A stretch of DNA of 64,000 nt, from NCBI GenBank assembly GCA_022695795.1, contig MU404123.1, forward strand, positions 1 through 64,000. Reading direction: 5' to 3'. Below the pieces are notes generated by a model. It had not been told where the DNA came from and made no database searches. It worked only from the letters and a program-made list of their open reading frames with translations. Below are positions 1-10,889 of the stretch, in pieces (the stretch's first letter is position 1; each line of letters starts with the position of its first letter). This DNA comes from Biscogniauxia marginata (Eukaryota > Ascomycota > Sordariomycetes > Xylariales > Xylariaceae). The position numbers were made by a program, and so were the translations under genes.

Positions 1-95
1 AATTATTTAATTATTTAATTATTTAATTATTTAATTATTTAATTATTTAATTATTTAATTATTTAATTATTTAATTATTTAATTATTTAATTATT
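1..95. repeat. AT-only 8-bp tandem repeat
   Basis: The window opens with about 12 near-perfect head-to-tail copies of the 8-mer AATTATTT. The next 150 bases (96-240) stay extremely AT-rich without a clear unit, then composition returns to normal. The array is cut by the window edge, so its full length is unknown. It could be a minisatellite or the edge of an AT-rich, RIP-degraded block. Nothing coding is visible before 374. Confidence 0.9.
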
Positions 96-373
96 AGTTT
101 AAAATTAAAGTTACTTATTAAAAATTATAATGAAAGTTTTTTAAAATCTTTTTAATATAAAAACATTATAACATAAATATTTTAAACTAACTTTAAACTA
201 TTATTACTTTAAAACAATTAAGAAAATCTAGTATATAACCTATCTATAAATTTAGTTAATAGGAAGTAACAAGAGGATTCGTTACAGCTATAGGTATAAC
301 ATTAATATAAGCACGTAATTGGTGCGAGGGTACAATAATCAGGACATTCTCCCTGCTAGTTGTTTTCAAGTGA

Positions 374-2388
374 CTACTCTACCTCATACTTGAAGTGGCT
401 ACGAACAAAAAGAACTTTTTCCAGCAGATCTCTCCTGCTCGTGCGTGAGATAATGGACAGATACGCAACCCACCACAGTTCGCTCGATTCCGGTCCTTGC
501 ACAAAGTCCCCTCGTTTCTTCGATGATTTGTAGTCAACGATAACATCCCGCAGCTGGGGATATCGCAAAAGAAGATCCAAGGTCGCGTCCTCGGTCTTCA
601 TAATACCCCCAATTGTAGCCGGTATAATCGTCATGCTCAAGTGGAATTGGGGCCCACTACGGAACGGTTGTGCAAGCCTCTGGATCCGGCTGTACTCCTT
701 CGTTCCAAGAGCAAAAAGCAATCTGAGGGCATAGTAATCTACTCCGTAGGCTAGAAGAGTTGCTACGCTCTCTAAGTACCCAGGTGGACGAGCGTTGATC
801 TCAAGAAGATAAACTGATGTCGGGTGATACACATCTGTCGGCAGGTGCTTCTGCTCAAGATCCTGAAGATCGTTCTCATGCACGACATATTGTGCCTTGG
901 AGTTTTGTATCCTTGCTTCACAATGGAAAACGCCAGACCGAAATCCTTGCCGAAGGATGCTCTCTCGAACCGAATTGCGAAGCAGATCTAATTCGTTTTC
1001 AGGCAGCTTCGAAGGTATAACTACTTGTGTTTCCATGAAGTTTGCTCCTTTGTGTTGTCCATGCTGGTCTGCGCTGCTGGGAAAATCATCTGCAGCTTCG
1101 AAGAATAAGACCTCGCCATCCAAAAGCACCATGTTGGCGTCCAATTCGGGGCCATCAATGTAGGGCTCTATAATGGCCCCCGTACTTCTCTTGGGTGAGT
1201 TTGCATGTCTATCGGATGCGCGTATAACAGCATTGGCAATTTCCGCCTCGTTGTGGCATTTGGCGACGCATTCGCTATTCCAGCCCACGCATGGTTTCAC
1301 GACCACTGGATACTGTATAGTCTCCCGTTTGGAGGCAAGTATTGGCCGCATTTCGTCTATACTCGGGATCGTTATGAACCAGCTGCTGTCGTTATGGCTC
1401 ATTTCAAGACCCCTCGTTGCCCCTTTGTCCCCTGCAAGGCTGTATGCGAGAGACGGTTCTGTGGGCAGACCCAAGATTTCCGATGCTGCGGCAACCCCAG
1501 GAAGTCGTACATCACTAATGGTTACTATACCATCAATTGGTAGGTGGAATCCCTTCACAGACGCAACAATACGTTCAACGAACCCTTCATCGACGTCTAT
1601 GCAGACCGGGATGAAAGCTTCGCGAAGATAAGAATAAGCGCCACGATCATCTTCCATCCAGTGACCAGGACCATCCAATATCACGAGCGAGATCCCCAAC
1701 GACATTGCTGCCTCGTATGCACGTCGGATGGACTCAAAATCCTCTCGTCCCTGTACCCAAGCAATACGTCTCGGCGTCTGAGGTTCTTGCAAGCACCACC
1801 TAAAAGCCAACCGATTATCAATCCCTTGGTCAATAATTATGGTATTCTCCTCAATTGAGAATGTCTGGTCGAGAATTACGTCCAAAGCACCGACTGCTTT
1901 ATGGAGTAATTCGAGCGGTCGATCTGTGTGGCTTTCGTGTTCGTGGCAATTCGAAACCATACTTCTAGGGTTCACGAAAGATGTTACCGATGATACGAGC
2001 GCGCAACATTCTAACCTTCGCTCCAGAATGTCGTCGCGTACTAGGTAGCCTGCATCTTTCGAGAAAATGAAGCGAACGAGTCTGCGTGTAAGCCCACATC
2101 CAGCGTCCGCAGCCAAGGCTGTGACTCGACTTGCAAGAAACACCTCTGCAGCAGATGCGTCATGTATTGGGTGAATTGCTGCTGGCTGCTGCTCATCAGC
2201 TTTCGGTAATTCGAGTATCACATCGAGCGACCAAAAGCGCCGGGAAAAATCAGAAGTACTAAAGCGTCTGGGAATTATACCTATAATAAAGTCAGCATGA
2301 TTTTCGACATAAATTCTTCAATTAGAAACGTGCCAAGGACCACCACCCCATGGGCTTCTAACAAGACGGCCTCTAAGTCTTGCTTCAT
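374..2388 (-). CDS. ATP-grasp carboxylate-amine ligase family protein
   Basis: ATP-grasp enzymes activate a carboxylate as an acyl-phosphate and join it to an amine or thiol, as in dipeptide, carnosine and amino-acid conjugate synthesis. The main exon (374-2221, 615 codons) shows the fold in order. There is a nucleotide-binding strand with YPVVVKPCVGWNSE, a hinge IIEPYIDGPELDANMVL, and the Mg-binding LLEINARPPGY near the C terminus. About 240 residues precede the ATP-binding part. The 5' end is uncertain. Position 2221 is a GTG, and the frame stays open upstream to about 2334 without an ATG. A separate frame starting at ATG 2388 reads MKQDLEAVLLEAHGVVVLGT. It could join by a non-ideal intron (about 2328-2267, branch GCTGAC) or be separated by a frameshift. 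The substrate is unknown. It diverges from the PLP enzyme at 3735 across a 1.3-kb spacer. Confidence 0.82.
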
Positions 2389-3734
2389 AATTTCAGCTTG
2401 ACAGCTTGTATTATGAACCGATTGTGAAGCTACCATTGATAACTCGTCAGACTCCCAGTTACCTATCCCGTTACTACGTAGAGTATAGATTCACACCTAA
2501 AGTGGTATACTAATTTTCTAAGCGCAAATACTGCCTCTGTCAACACACAATAGTAGGATAAGTCCTTATACAGTGCCTAACCTAATTAGTCTGATATTAA
2601 TTTTCCTTTGACCCAGACCGTGTGCAAGTTTTGTCAGCTCTTCATGATCCTGCGGCATTCAAAAATGATATCATTGATTCGGGCCGTAAAATGATGCTAT
2701 ACCAATGATCGCCAGAAGATCACACCGTCTCCAACTTCCAGCTAGATCATGATAATGTTGTACCAGCATACCCAGACCTGACGAAGTAAGGTTTGTCTCA
2801 GATCAGTCGAGAGAATTTTCTTCTGTCTTATATGTAGTATCACAACACTTACAACCATCGTGCAGTCCCGCTAACACTATTAGCCCAGGAGGTAGGCCGG
2901 AGCTTCGTAATGTTATTGCCATAGGCTCATACCTTATGTAGGCAGTTAATGGGATGAGAATTTAGTCAAGTGGTACATAACATAGGGATCATTGTTCACA
3001 GCGCTGTCTCACCGCCATAACTTTCGTTTCTTGTAAATTCGTCACGTCTGAGTGCACACTAGGGACTCAGAAGTTTCGTGCCATAATTTTAAATTAAAAC
3101 AAGCATAGAGAACTCCATTCTGTGAAACTCGATCACGTTATTGATGACATCCTTAAGTCTAATTCTACGTTCTAGTCCACTCCTCCTTCTCGATCGTACC
3201 ATAGAAGCTGACAACAATTTTCTAGAGTACAATGAGTGATTTATGCGTGAGTAGTTTGAGCAGCGAGGAAAACTGCGTAATCTAGTATCTTGCAAGAGTT
3301 TGCGAATTAAGCCCCAAGCGTTAGTAAATACAGATCTGGGGTTTCAATGGGTGGCGACGTCCATACTAGTATGCTTGACTGAAACCTAGGCAGTGCTGAG
3401 GGAGTGGATAACTAATACTGATAGATGTATAGAGTCATTGCTAGGTTGAGAATACTTGCTACGGAGCTCCTCAAAATCCCTGGGACGTACATGGCCATTT
3501 ACCACCTAGTTTACTGCAGGCTCTGGTAAGTACCATAAATATGAAGTATGCAATATACATTAGTCTAGGTATATGCGGTGAAGAACAGTAATTTTTGATT
3601 GAATCTATATATATCTAAGCTGAGCATGGGGTCTCGGCTTGTATTCTTGCTCATGAATTTGGTTTATTGCGCCTCATGAGATTCATGTTATTATCTATTG
3701 CAAACGAGAACTCAGAATTAGAATTGGCCTATCA
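2389..3734. other. intergenic spacer, probable divergent promoter
   Basis: About 1.35 kb lies between the 5' ends of the ATP-grasp gene (-) and the PLP-rhodanese gene (+). Short ORFs occur here (for example 3089-3295 on the minus strand), but none has a recognisable domain. The arrangement suggests shared control of the two flanking genes. I see no regulator motif I could defend. Confidence 0.5.
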
Positions 3735-5463
3735 ATGGAATCTATGACTCAGTCAAGGGCAATGTCCCAAAATCTCAACGTTTTCCGTGGACCGGACTCG
3801 ATTGTCAAATATTTTGACCCCGATGAGAACCTTCCTCTGCCTCTCGTCGAAGTTCCAGATACACTCAACCCCCTTAGGGCTGATGGAGTTCGAATATATG
3901 CCAAGATGCTGACAGCACTTCCGGCACAGAACGTCAAATCCCTTCCGGTTCTTAATATGCTACGGCTGGACCCTTCCGCTCAGAATAAGTCTATCGTTGA
4001 AGCGAGCTCCGGATCTACGGTACTTTCATTAGCAATCATATCTCGTGTACTCTGGGGTAATGAGGATGTAACAGCGCATGTAACCAACAAGAAATCATTG
4101 GCTCAACTCCGCTTACTTCGTTTCTTTGGCCTTAAGATGTAGGTCAAGTAACCTCGACATCCGGGTTCTTACGCAGGTATCTTCATGCTGACATATAATA
4201 AAGCTCTTTGTATGGCGGTTTGGCACAACAAGAGCCCACTGACCCTCGAGGCATAATGTGCAGGCTACGAAGACTTGTGGATGAGAATCCCCAGGTATGC
4301 TACCCAGGGCAATATGACAATCCCAATGTACGTGCACTCTCTACAAAGATGTGCCCAACTGTTTACTTAGACACATCGAATTGCAGAACTGGAAAGCCCA
4401 CACACAGTGGACTGGGCCGCAGATACTACGACAGCTGCCTGAGGTGAATGTCTTCTGCACTACAGTGGGAACAGGTGGTTGCATTACCGGTACAGGATGC
4501 TTCCTTAAAGAGCAAAAGCCGTCAATTAAGGTCGTTGGCGTGTTCAATGTCTTTAGCGATCCTACACCCGGCCCTCGTCATTTTCAAGGGTTCTGCACCT
4601 GTGGATTCCCTTGGAAGGACACCGTTGATGCACTCGAAGAAGTGCTGTCAGTCGATTCCTACCGCATGTCGATGAGGCTCTCGCGAGAAGGCCTTATTTG
4701 TGGACCATCGTCGGGTGAGGCTTTGTGTGGTTTGATGAAGTATTTGAATAGCATTGAGGCGGCAGGGGAGCTGCGTGGGCTAGCAGACCCAACAACGGGG
4801 GAAATAAACTGCGTATTCACGTGTAGTGATCTACCCTACCAGTATATTGATGGCTATTTCCAGCGCCTTGGCGAAGAGGAATTCCCGAGAATCGAAAATG
4901 AGGTGAGAGCACGGCAAATGCCTGGTCTGGATTACCAGTTTCTGCTAACAAATCACTAGATCCTCCTGGATTGCGATCAATATAGATATGACGAGCGCTG
5001 GGAGATGCAGCCCGAAGAAGCTACCAGATTAATAGTGGCTGCCCCGCGTCTTGATAACCAACATATTTCCGTCACACACAATGACAAAGGCGAGGAGCGA
5101 CGGGAGATCGTGTCCACAAATAACACCAGGAACAAGGGATCGCTCATTGTGATAGATCTGAGAGCCCCAGAGGACTACTTAATCAGTCATGTGCCCCAGT
5201 CCACCAGTCTGCCTCTCCCTGGTATTAATCCCGGAATAAAGGACTTGTTCGGCGATTCTGGAATGATCCAAGCCTTTTGGACGCGTCTCCACCAGCTCTT
5301 CGACGAAAATTCTAAAATGCTGTGCAATGCTTCACCAGTTCTTGTCCTGTGTTACGATGGCGAGGTCGCCCGTCTCGCGACATCAATTCTTCGCGCACGC
5401 GGCGTCGAGGCCCATAGCGTGCTCGGTGGTTATACAGCATTAGTTGATGTGAGTCATCAATAG
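3735..5463 (+). CDS. cysteine synthase-like PLP enzyme fused to a rhodanese domain
   Basis: Four exons: 3735-4138, 4204-4327, 4387-4902 and 4960-5463. Introns are 65, 59 and 57 nt, with good donors and GCTGAC (intron 1) and GCTAAC (intron 3) branch sites, and all phases agree. The N-terminal two thirds is a fold-type II PLP enzyme of the cysteine synthase/CBS group. It has a candidate Schiff-base lysine in PAQNVKSLPVLNM, an SSGST substrate loop (VEASSGSTVLSL) and a phosphate-binding loop (TTVGTGGCITGTG). The C-terminal exon is a rhodanese-like domain with VIDLRAPEDY and a loop LCYDGEVAR that keeps the active-site cysteine. A likely internal start is the Met at MSQNLNVFRG, as in relatives. The family probably does beta-replacement on an activated serine, with the rhodanese handling sulfur or merely structural. 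A divergent ATP-grasp ligase and a downstream hydrolase suggest a small biosynthetic locus. Confidence 0.88.
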
Positions 5464-6167
5464 ACTTACAGATAAGTCAAGGCGATGCATCATTGACCGT
5501 ACTAGCCAAGGGGGCAAAAGGGGGTGAGGGCAGAAACGATAATTGTTGGTTCTGGCACAGATGTTATGTGACACAGCACATATAAGTTCACAGTACCTAG
5601 ATGGTGTGGGATGCGACCGGACCGGACATACCCAGAGCTCTTTTCTTAGGGTAGAATACAATGAATGCGATATTTGGCTATTGCTATAGTTCCGACACAC
5701 TGGTGTCGCTTATGCTCAACTCCTATCGACGACACTCGCAACAAACCCTTCTCTACAAATATACAGTCTTGTACCGGTTCCTGGAGATAATTCCTAGAGT
5801 TTGCATGTAGCAGCCTTGCTAAGAAATTAAATAACTCGTAGCAGACTTGGCATAATGATGTACCAAGCCATTATGCTCAGGGTCATTTGCTGTACGTCAT
5901 AAAGCCTCGCCTCCTGTCCATCCTCCCTCTCAAGATGACTCAAATTCTCGTATGTCTTGGACTTCTTGTAGCACCTTCTACTTCACACTCAGTGTAACAA
6001 TGCATCTACTTACATTTGTCAGCCATCTACTGTTCGCGCTTCTCCTCGTGGGGAAAATAGACGTCTGGTCAATCACTGATCACCAGCTACCTAATCCACA
6101 CCAATAACCCCATTCCGTTCTGACTTCTACTTCAAGCGTCAGCAGCCGCGCAACAAGATCCTCCTCA
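5464..6167. other. intergenic region
   Basis: 704 bases between the PLP-rhodanese gene and the hydrolase. Only short ORFs without domains are present. It should contain the terminator of the first gene and the promoter of the second, but no specific element could be assigned. Confidence 0.5.
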
Positions 6168-6959
6168 ATGGCAGGCGTTGAAGTCAGTATTGTTCTCATC
6201 CATGGCGCGTATCACCCGGCTTCGGCGTGGGGGAGGGTGATACCACAGCTTCAGGCGAAGAATTACCGTTGCCTAGCCCCTCAAATATGCTTTTGTGGCA
6301 CTGAGAAACCGATCGCGTCGTGGCAAACATGCGTCGACCAAATTCAAGAGATCATCGCTCAAGAGACTTCAGCGGGCCGCCTAGTCGTCATCGTCAACCA
6401 TTCCCTTGGGGGCATCCCCGGTTGTAGCGCCGTCGAAGGGTTTACAAAGAAGAACCCGGTCCGCCTCGGTAAGACAAAAGGCCGCGTCGTTGGAATTATT
6501 CAGGTCACGGCGATGGCCATACTTGATGCCGCCCACCTGCGCGAGTTTTATTCCCGAGTCTCAACCTCGAAACCCAACACCCATCGCAACGAGATTGGAT
6601 GGAAATCACCGCCGGTCGATGCAAAGCAGACATTTTACAACGACCTCGTGCCCGAAGATGCGGAGTATTGGTGCAGCAAGCTCATGCCCAACTCCGCCTT
6701 GCTCGATAACTGCACGGAGGGGCTATACCCTGGGTTCAAAGACGTTCCCGTGCAATGCATTGTCTGCACCAAGGATCTCAGGCTCACCACAACTATGCAA
6801 GAGGAGTTCATAGACGTTATCAGGGCCACGAACGGGGACCTGACGGTACGGAAATTGGATTCAGGCCACTGTCCATTGCTGGGCAGACCGGTTGAATTGG
6901 CAGAAATAATTGACGAGGCGTGTATGGCTTTCAGTAGTAAATGCCAGCAGGAACAATAA
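6168..6959 (+). CDS. alpha/beta-hydrolase fold protein
   Basis: A single uninterrupted exon of 263 codons from ATG. The order is VLIHGAYHPASAW (oxyanion-hole HG), then VNHSLGGIPG with the nucleophile serine in an N-H-S-L-G-G elbow. This replaces the usual G-H-S-x-G. Next comes a late acid candidate in VCTKDLRL and the catalytic histidine in LDSGHCPLLGRP. The length is normal for small fungal AB-hydrolase-1 proteins. No signal peptide or membrane segment is visible, so it is probably cytosolic. The family includes esterases, C-C hydrolases and thioesterase-like tailoring enzymes, and the substrate cannot be read from sequence. It follows the PLP-rhodanese gene on the same strand at 704 bp, and may serve the same pathway. 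Confidence 0.85.
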   Translation: MAGVEVSIVLIHGAYHPASAWGRVIPQLQAKNYRCLAPQICFCGTEKPIASWQTCVDQIQEIIAQETSAGRLVVIVNHSLGGIPGCSAVEGFTKKNPVRLGKTKGRVVGIIQVTAMAILDAAHLREFYSRVSTSKPNTHRNEIGWKSPPVDAKQTFYNDLVPEDAEYWCSKLMPNSALLDNCTEGLYPGFKDVPVQCIVCTKDLRLTTTMQEEFIDVIRATNGDLTVRKLDSGHCPLLGRPVELAEIIDEACMAFSSKCQQEQ

Positions 6960-7490
6960 TGCTATAACTCCAAATTTACAGGATTACGACAATATTAATT
7001 CTAGAATTAGTGGTGGACACCTCATAACTAGGAGTAAATGGTATGTTCTATGACCCAACAGGCTAGCACCCGCACGAACCTCGTCAACTCGCTTTTCCAC
7101 CTCCCACGAAAGGGGTGGGTTTTTAACAGTGGTCGGAGGTTTTTTATCCCACCCATCGTCCCTCGGTGGTGCCTTTAGGGCTAGAAGGATAGAAGGGTGG
7201 ATTGCGTTAGGGTTGTGTTTTATATATATATATAGAACATGGGCAGCTATTTCGAGTCCTGGTCGAGGTGGCCGGCTAGATAGCGCACCGCTAGGCCTCG
7301 AAAAGCACATGCTCCCCCAATTATATGCGGTAAACCTACCCTCGTGCAATACCTGTTTGTGAATAGATCAGCTGGATGATCGGCATGTGTGTCAAAATGA
7401 CTGATAGGCACAGCCTCGTGTCAAACTCGTTAGATATCATTGCAATTTTTATTTTTATTTTGCACATTGCTCCGATTTCTCGTCTCAAAA
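6960..7490. other. intergenic region with a short (TA)n run
   Basis: 531 bases without a supported gene. It includes a TATATATATATA run near 7221-7232. Overlapping ORFs occur on both strands (6984-7349 minus, 7129-7362 plus) with no recognisable motif. Confidence 0.5.
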
Positions 7491-10400
7491 ATGTCGGGTT
7501 GTGACGCGGAAGCTCATCAAAGCGATGTTGGAGGACCTATTGACATATATTCACTTGACCTAAGGGAAAAAAATGCTCTGCTAGTAAGTGAGGACATCGA
7601 TGGGGACAGAAACGAGGATAATAATGGACATAAAAATAGGGGCAGGGATGGAGATGAGGATGCCGAGAGAGTTAGCACAATCTCAAGTGCTACTAACGAA
7701 GACTTCAAGGTACCCTCTTGGCTATCTTGAATCTTAAATGGGCAAATCTAACAACAACATCTAGCTTTGCTCAACTGCGAACAGCTATATCTCCGTAGAG
7801 ACATGTTCATCATCAAAAAGACGTTTGGGGGAGAGGACCTACAGCTCTCGTGAGCCAATATCTCTAAAAACATCAATGGAGAAAAACAGTCTACTTTGGG
7901 TTCTGGTAGTGTCAAAAAGGCGTTATCTAGGTACACTGGACTAGGTCCAGAGTCATGGTGATGAATGCCGTCTGTGCAATCTACTCTCACGGGCAGTTCA
8001 ACGTTATAGCCATGATAGGGCACAACCAACAACCCAACTATTTATCACCTGGGAAGTCAATGGCCGGAAGCTAACACCCGAGGACTGGGTTGTCAACAGA
8101 AATAGAAGGATCCACTTATCATGGCTCGAGAACGACGGGGAGGAAGAAAATGTGTATCTGATCTTTGTTGCGCCTCGTGATAGAACTAACGACAGCTCAG
8201 GAGCGCCCACTGGTGTAGCCAACGGCGTACACTTTCTTGGACGTGGATTTATCACACGAGGCTTTAAATCTAATGAAGGGCTGGACTTGTTTATGCATTA
8301 AGTCACATGGCAACAACTGCCAGATTAAACACGGGACAAGGGACGAGTTCATGAAACTCGTCGAGGCGGCGGGGTCATCGATGTGGTTAACATGCAGCTG
8401 AAAGCGCTCGCAACCATCAATGGAGAGCCTGAACGATACGTGGTGTTAAGCTACATGTGAGGGGAACGTCTCAGGGGACAGGTGCCATATACGACGACCA
8501 GGTCCAACGTTATACTTCACATCCAAAAGGACGGTTTGAGGGAAGCTCTAGAGAAATTACCTGAAATCATTCGGGATGCAATGCTTCTAGTCAAACAATT
8601 AGGAGAGGTATTTATGGGTTGATTCACTATGCATTGTGCAAGACAGTGTAAGTTCATGGGAGCTCAACGCGATGGCTATGCATCTACGATTTTGCCCATT
8701 TCACCATCTGTGCAGCTGACGGAAATACTACGACTGGTCTAAGAGCGGTAAAATCGATCCTAGCTACCGGGGAGACTAGAAATTCAGGGCCACATCCATC
8801 CATGCCTTTTTCTGAGGCGTCTGAAGATATGATGGGCACACCGCAGCCGACTAAAAATGACCCCTATATGCCCCTAACAGCCGAATGTCTTCCACGGTGA
8901 AGCTTTTGGTATCTAAGCTACCGGAAGCAGTGATTCGAGATTCACCATGGAACAAGCGAGGCTGGACTTTTCAATAAAGACTTCTTCCCCGTCGCTGCCT
9001 GATTTTTGCAGAAGGTCAAGTTTATTTCCAGTGTCACTCGGCTGTCATGTCCCAAGATATATTCAATGATGAGGAATCTAGTGTCTGGTTCTTTGATTGG
9101 ACTAATTCCCTGCTAAGAACGCTCGGTGAACTTCGCAGCAAAGCGTTTTGGTTCTACACGAAGTCTATCCTTTTGTACACCAGCCGAGATATGGCACACC
9201 CAAAGGATATCTTTACAGCCTTCTAACGAATTGGCTCCTGCAATAACATCTGGATGCGCCTTTATTATACGGTCTACCCGCATCCCATTTTGACCTTGCC
9301 CTGCTATGGATGCCTCTTAAAGCACTGGAGAGACGGAAGCCAAAGGAGTCCCGTCGGGGTAAGTGTACACATGACGAATATGGAAATGGTACTTGTGATA
9401 TTCCAGAGGGCTCGTATAGAAAAACAGAGTTTACTAGCTGGTCATCGTGTGGTTGGTCAGGCGGTAAAGCTGGCTACCAGGTGGACGTGATCGATGGCTG
9501 TCTTATTCATGTACAGGAGTGGCTCAGACATCATACATGGATTCTATGGTATTTTCGAGACTATGAGGGAAAATAGCGCCCTCTCTGGGATCGAAACGTT
9601 CTAGGTGAAGACTTGAGTGAAGAGGCACGTTGGAGAGGGTACTCCGGCAAACCTTTTCATCCATTACAGAGGAACGACGTTCAAATTTTACAAGGTCAGG
9701 GACTGCCTAACCAGATCCACCCAAACTCTTTGTGAAAACGCAAAGTTCCCAAAATGCTGGTACGAAATCGAGCGTCCGTCCTCTCTGGGCAAGGTTCCGA
9801 CTTAAGGATCTCGACACTAATAAGATTCCTACCAGTAATAACCATCAGTTCCTTGCGGAAGCCCATTTGCCTGCCTCGCTGCCCCCGAGACCGAGAGCGG
9901 TTCCCTCCCAAGAACAGCGAGAGAGCTCATCTAGAATGATATTCCGTCTAGGTCGAGCCAGTTATCTAGAAAATGAGTCGTCCAAGAAATCTAATCTGGC
10001 ATATATGCGGCGTCTTCCCACTAGGGGACCAATTGGAACCACACGTTTGCACACAAGAGAACCGGTGCTTTCCAATCTCGATGAATAGGACGAAGAATGG
10101 GAGAGAGTCCGAGTGATGAAAGAAGATGGAAATTGGACTGATAGTGAGGTGTCCTCAGCTGAAGTGAAGTACTCTAAAGATGCAGATTTTGATATTAAGA
10201 GCAGTGAGAATCTTAGTTGGTAGAGTGGTCCCGCGATGACGGGGGCGCGACCGTACTCTGGATCGAACATGAATGCCCGTCTGGGATTTATGGTTGACAA
10301 GTTCGGTAGCAAAGACCCCCACGGTCGACTCATAAGACGTAATATAGGGGAGGGGACAGATTCAGGGGAATACTTCCCGATAATCCCTTTGGCATTATCC

Positions 10401-10854
10401 GCAGACCTTATTCCGGTAATTCCAAGGAACCATTACGAGGGATGCCCATCCTACAATTTTGGACATGGCGGATGAAATTTTAGATAACTATCCGGGAGCA
10501 ACACGGAGTTGCTGGTGCTTCGGGTCCGGGGGAAGGTCTCTGCCACTGCAACATCATCGACAAGGCAGGCAACTGGTGCGGGTCTATCGTCCTCGCTCGA
10601 GACTGGATCGCTGACAAAGAAGGGAAGTCACAGCTGTTCATCACAATCAGCGATGCTAAGAGTTTCACGGCGGATGAGTGCCCTGTCTGGAACTACTACA
10701 TCCCCAAAGAGAAGGACGAGAGTGAATGGGACCTGTACCATGTACTACTGTTAGAGAGACACCGGGATAGGCGGGTGTTTGAGGAGTCGGCCTCGGTAAG
10801 GTCTTTCAAGCCGCGTTCGCCGAGGCCATGTGGCATGAGGCCAAGATGACCTGA
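7491..10854 (+). pseudogene. HET-domain (heterokaryon incompatibility) gene, heavily degraded
   Basis: HET proteins mediate non-self recognition cell death in filamentous fungi. Pieces appear in order but in shifting frames with many stops. An N-terminal part from ATG 7491 is followed by a block with CLLCNLLSRAVQRY and HLSWLENDGEEENVYLIF (about 7960-8170). The HET core follows: RYVVLSYM, a stop, then G (8437-8463); RYLWVDSLCIVQD (about 8610); and WNKRGWTFQ followed by a stop where family members have E-R-L (about 8952-8980). Later come HTWILWYFRDYEG (about 9533) and a tail ending GKVFQAAFAEAMW at 10790-10854. The SYVWG tryptophan is a TGA, a G-to-A change compatible with RIP. Other lesions are frameshifts and a G-to-T nonsense change. 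It cannot encode a full protein. The motif identification is strong; the exact original exon borders are not recoverable. Confidence 0.85.
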
Positions 10855-10865
10855 AAAAACTTGAA

Positions 10866-10889
10866 ACACATACACACACACACACACTC
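10866..10889. repeat. (CA)n microsatellite
   Basis: An imperfect CA dinucleotide run just after the HET relic. It is simple sequence without evident function. Confidence 0.9.

Noticed and set aside
7236..7275. TTCGAGTCC-like tRNA T-loop text
   Set aside because: No anticodon arm, D arm or pairing acceptor strand could be found nearby; too weak to call a tRNA or SINE.
7748..8032. Minus-strand 94-codon ORF that looks protein-like
   Set aside because: The plus strand here reads as the N-terminal part of the HET relic (CLLCNLLSRAVQRY), which explains the composition.
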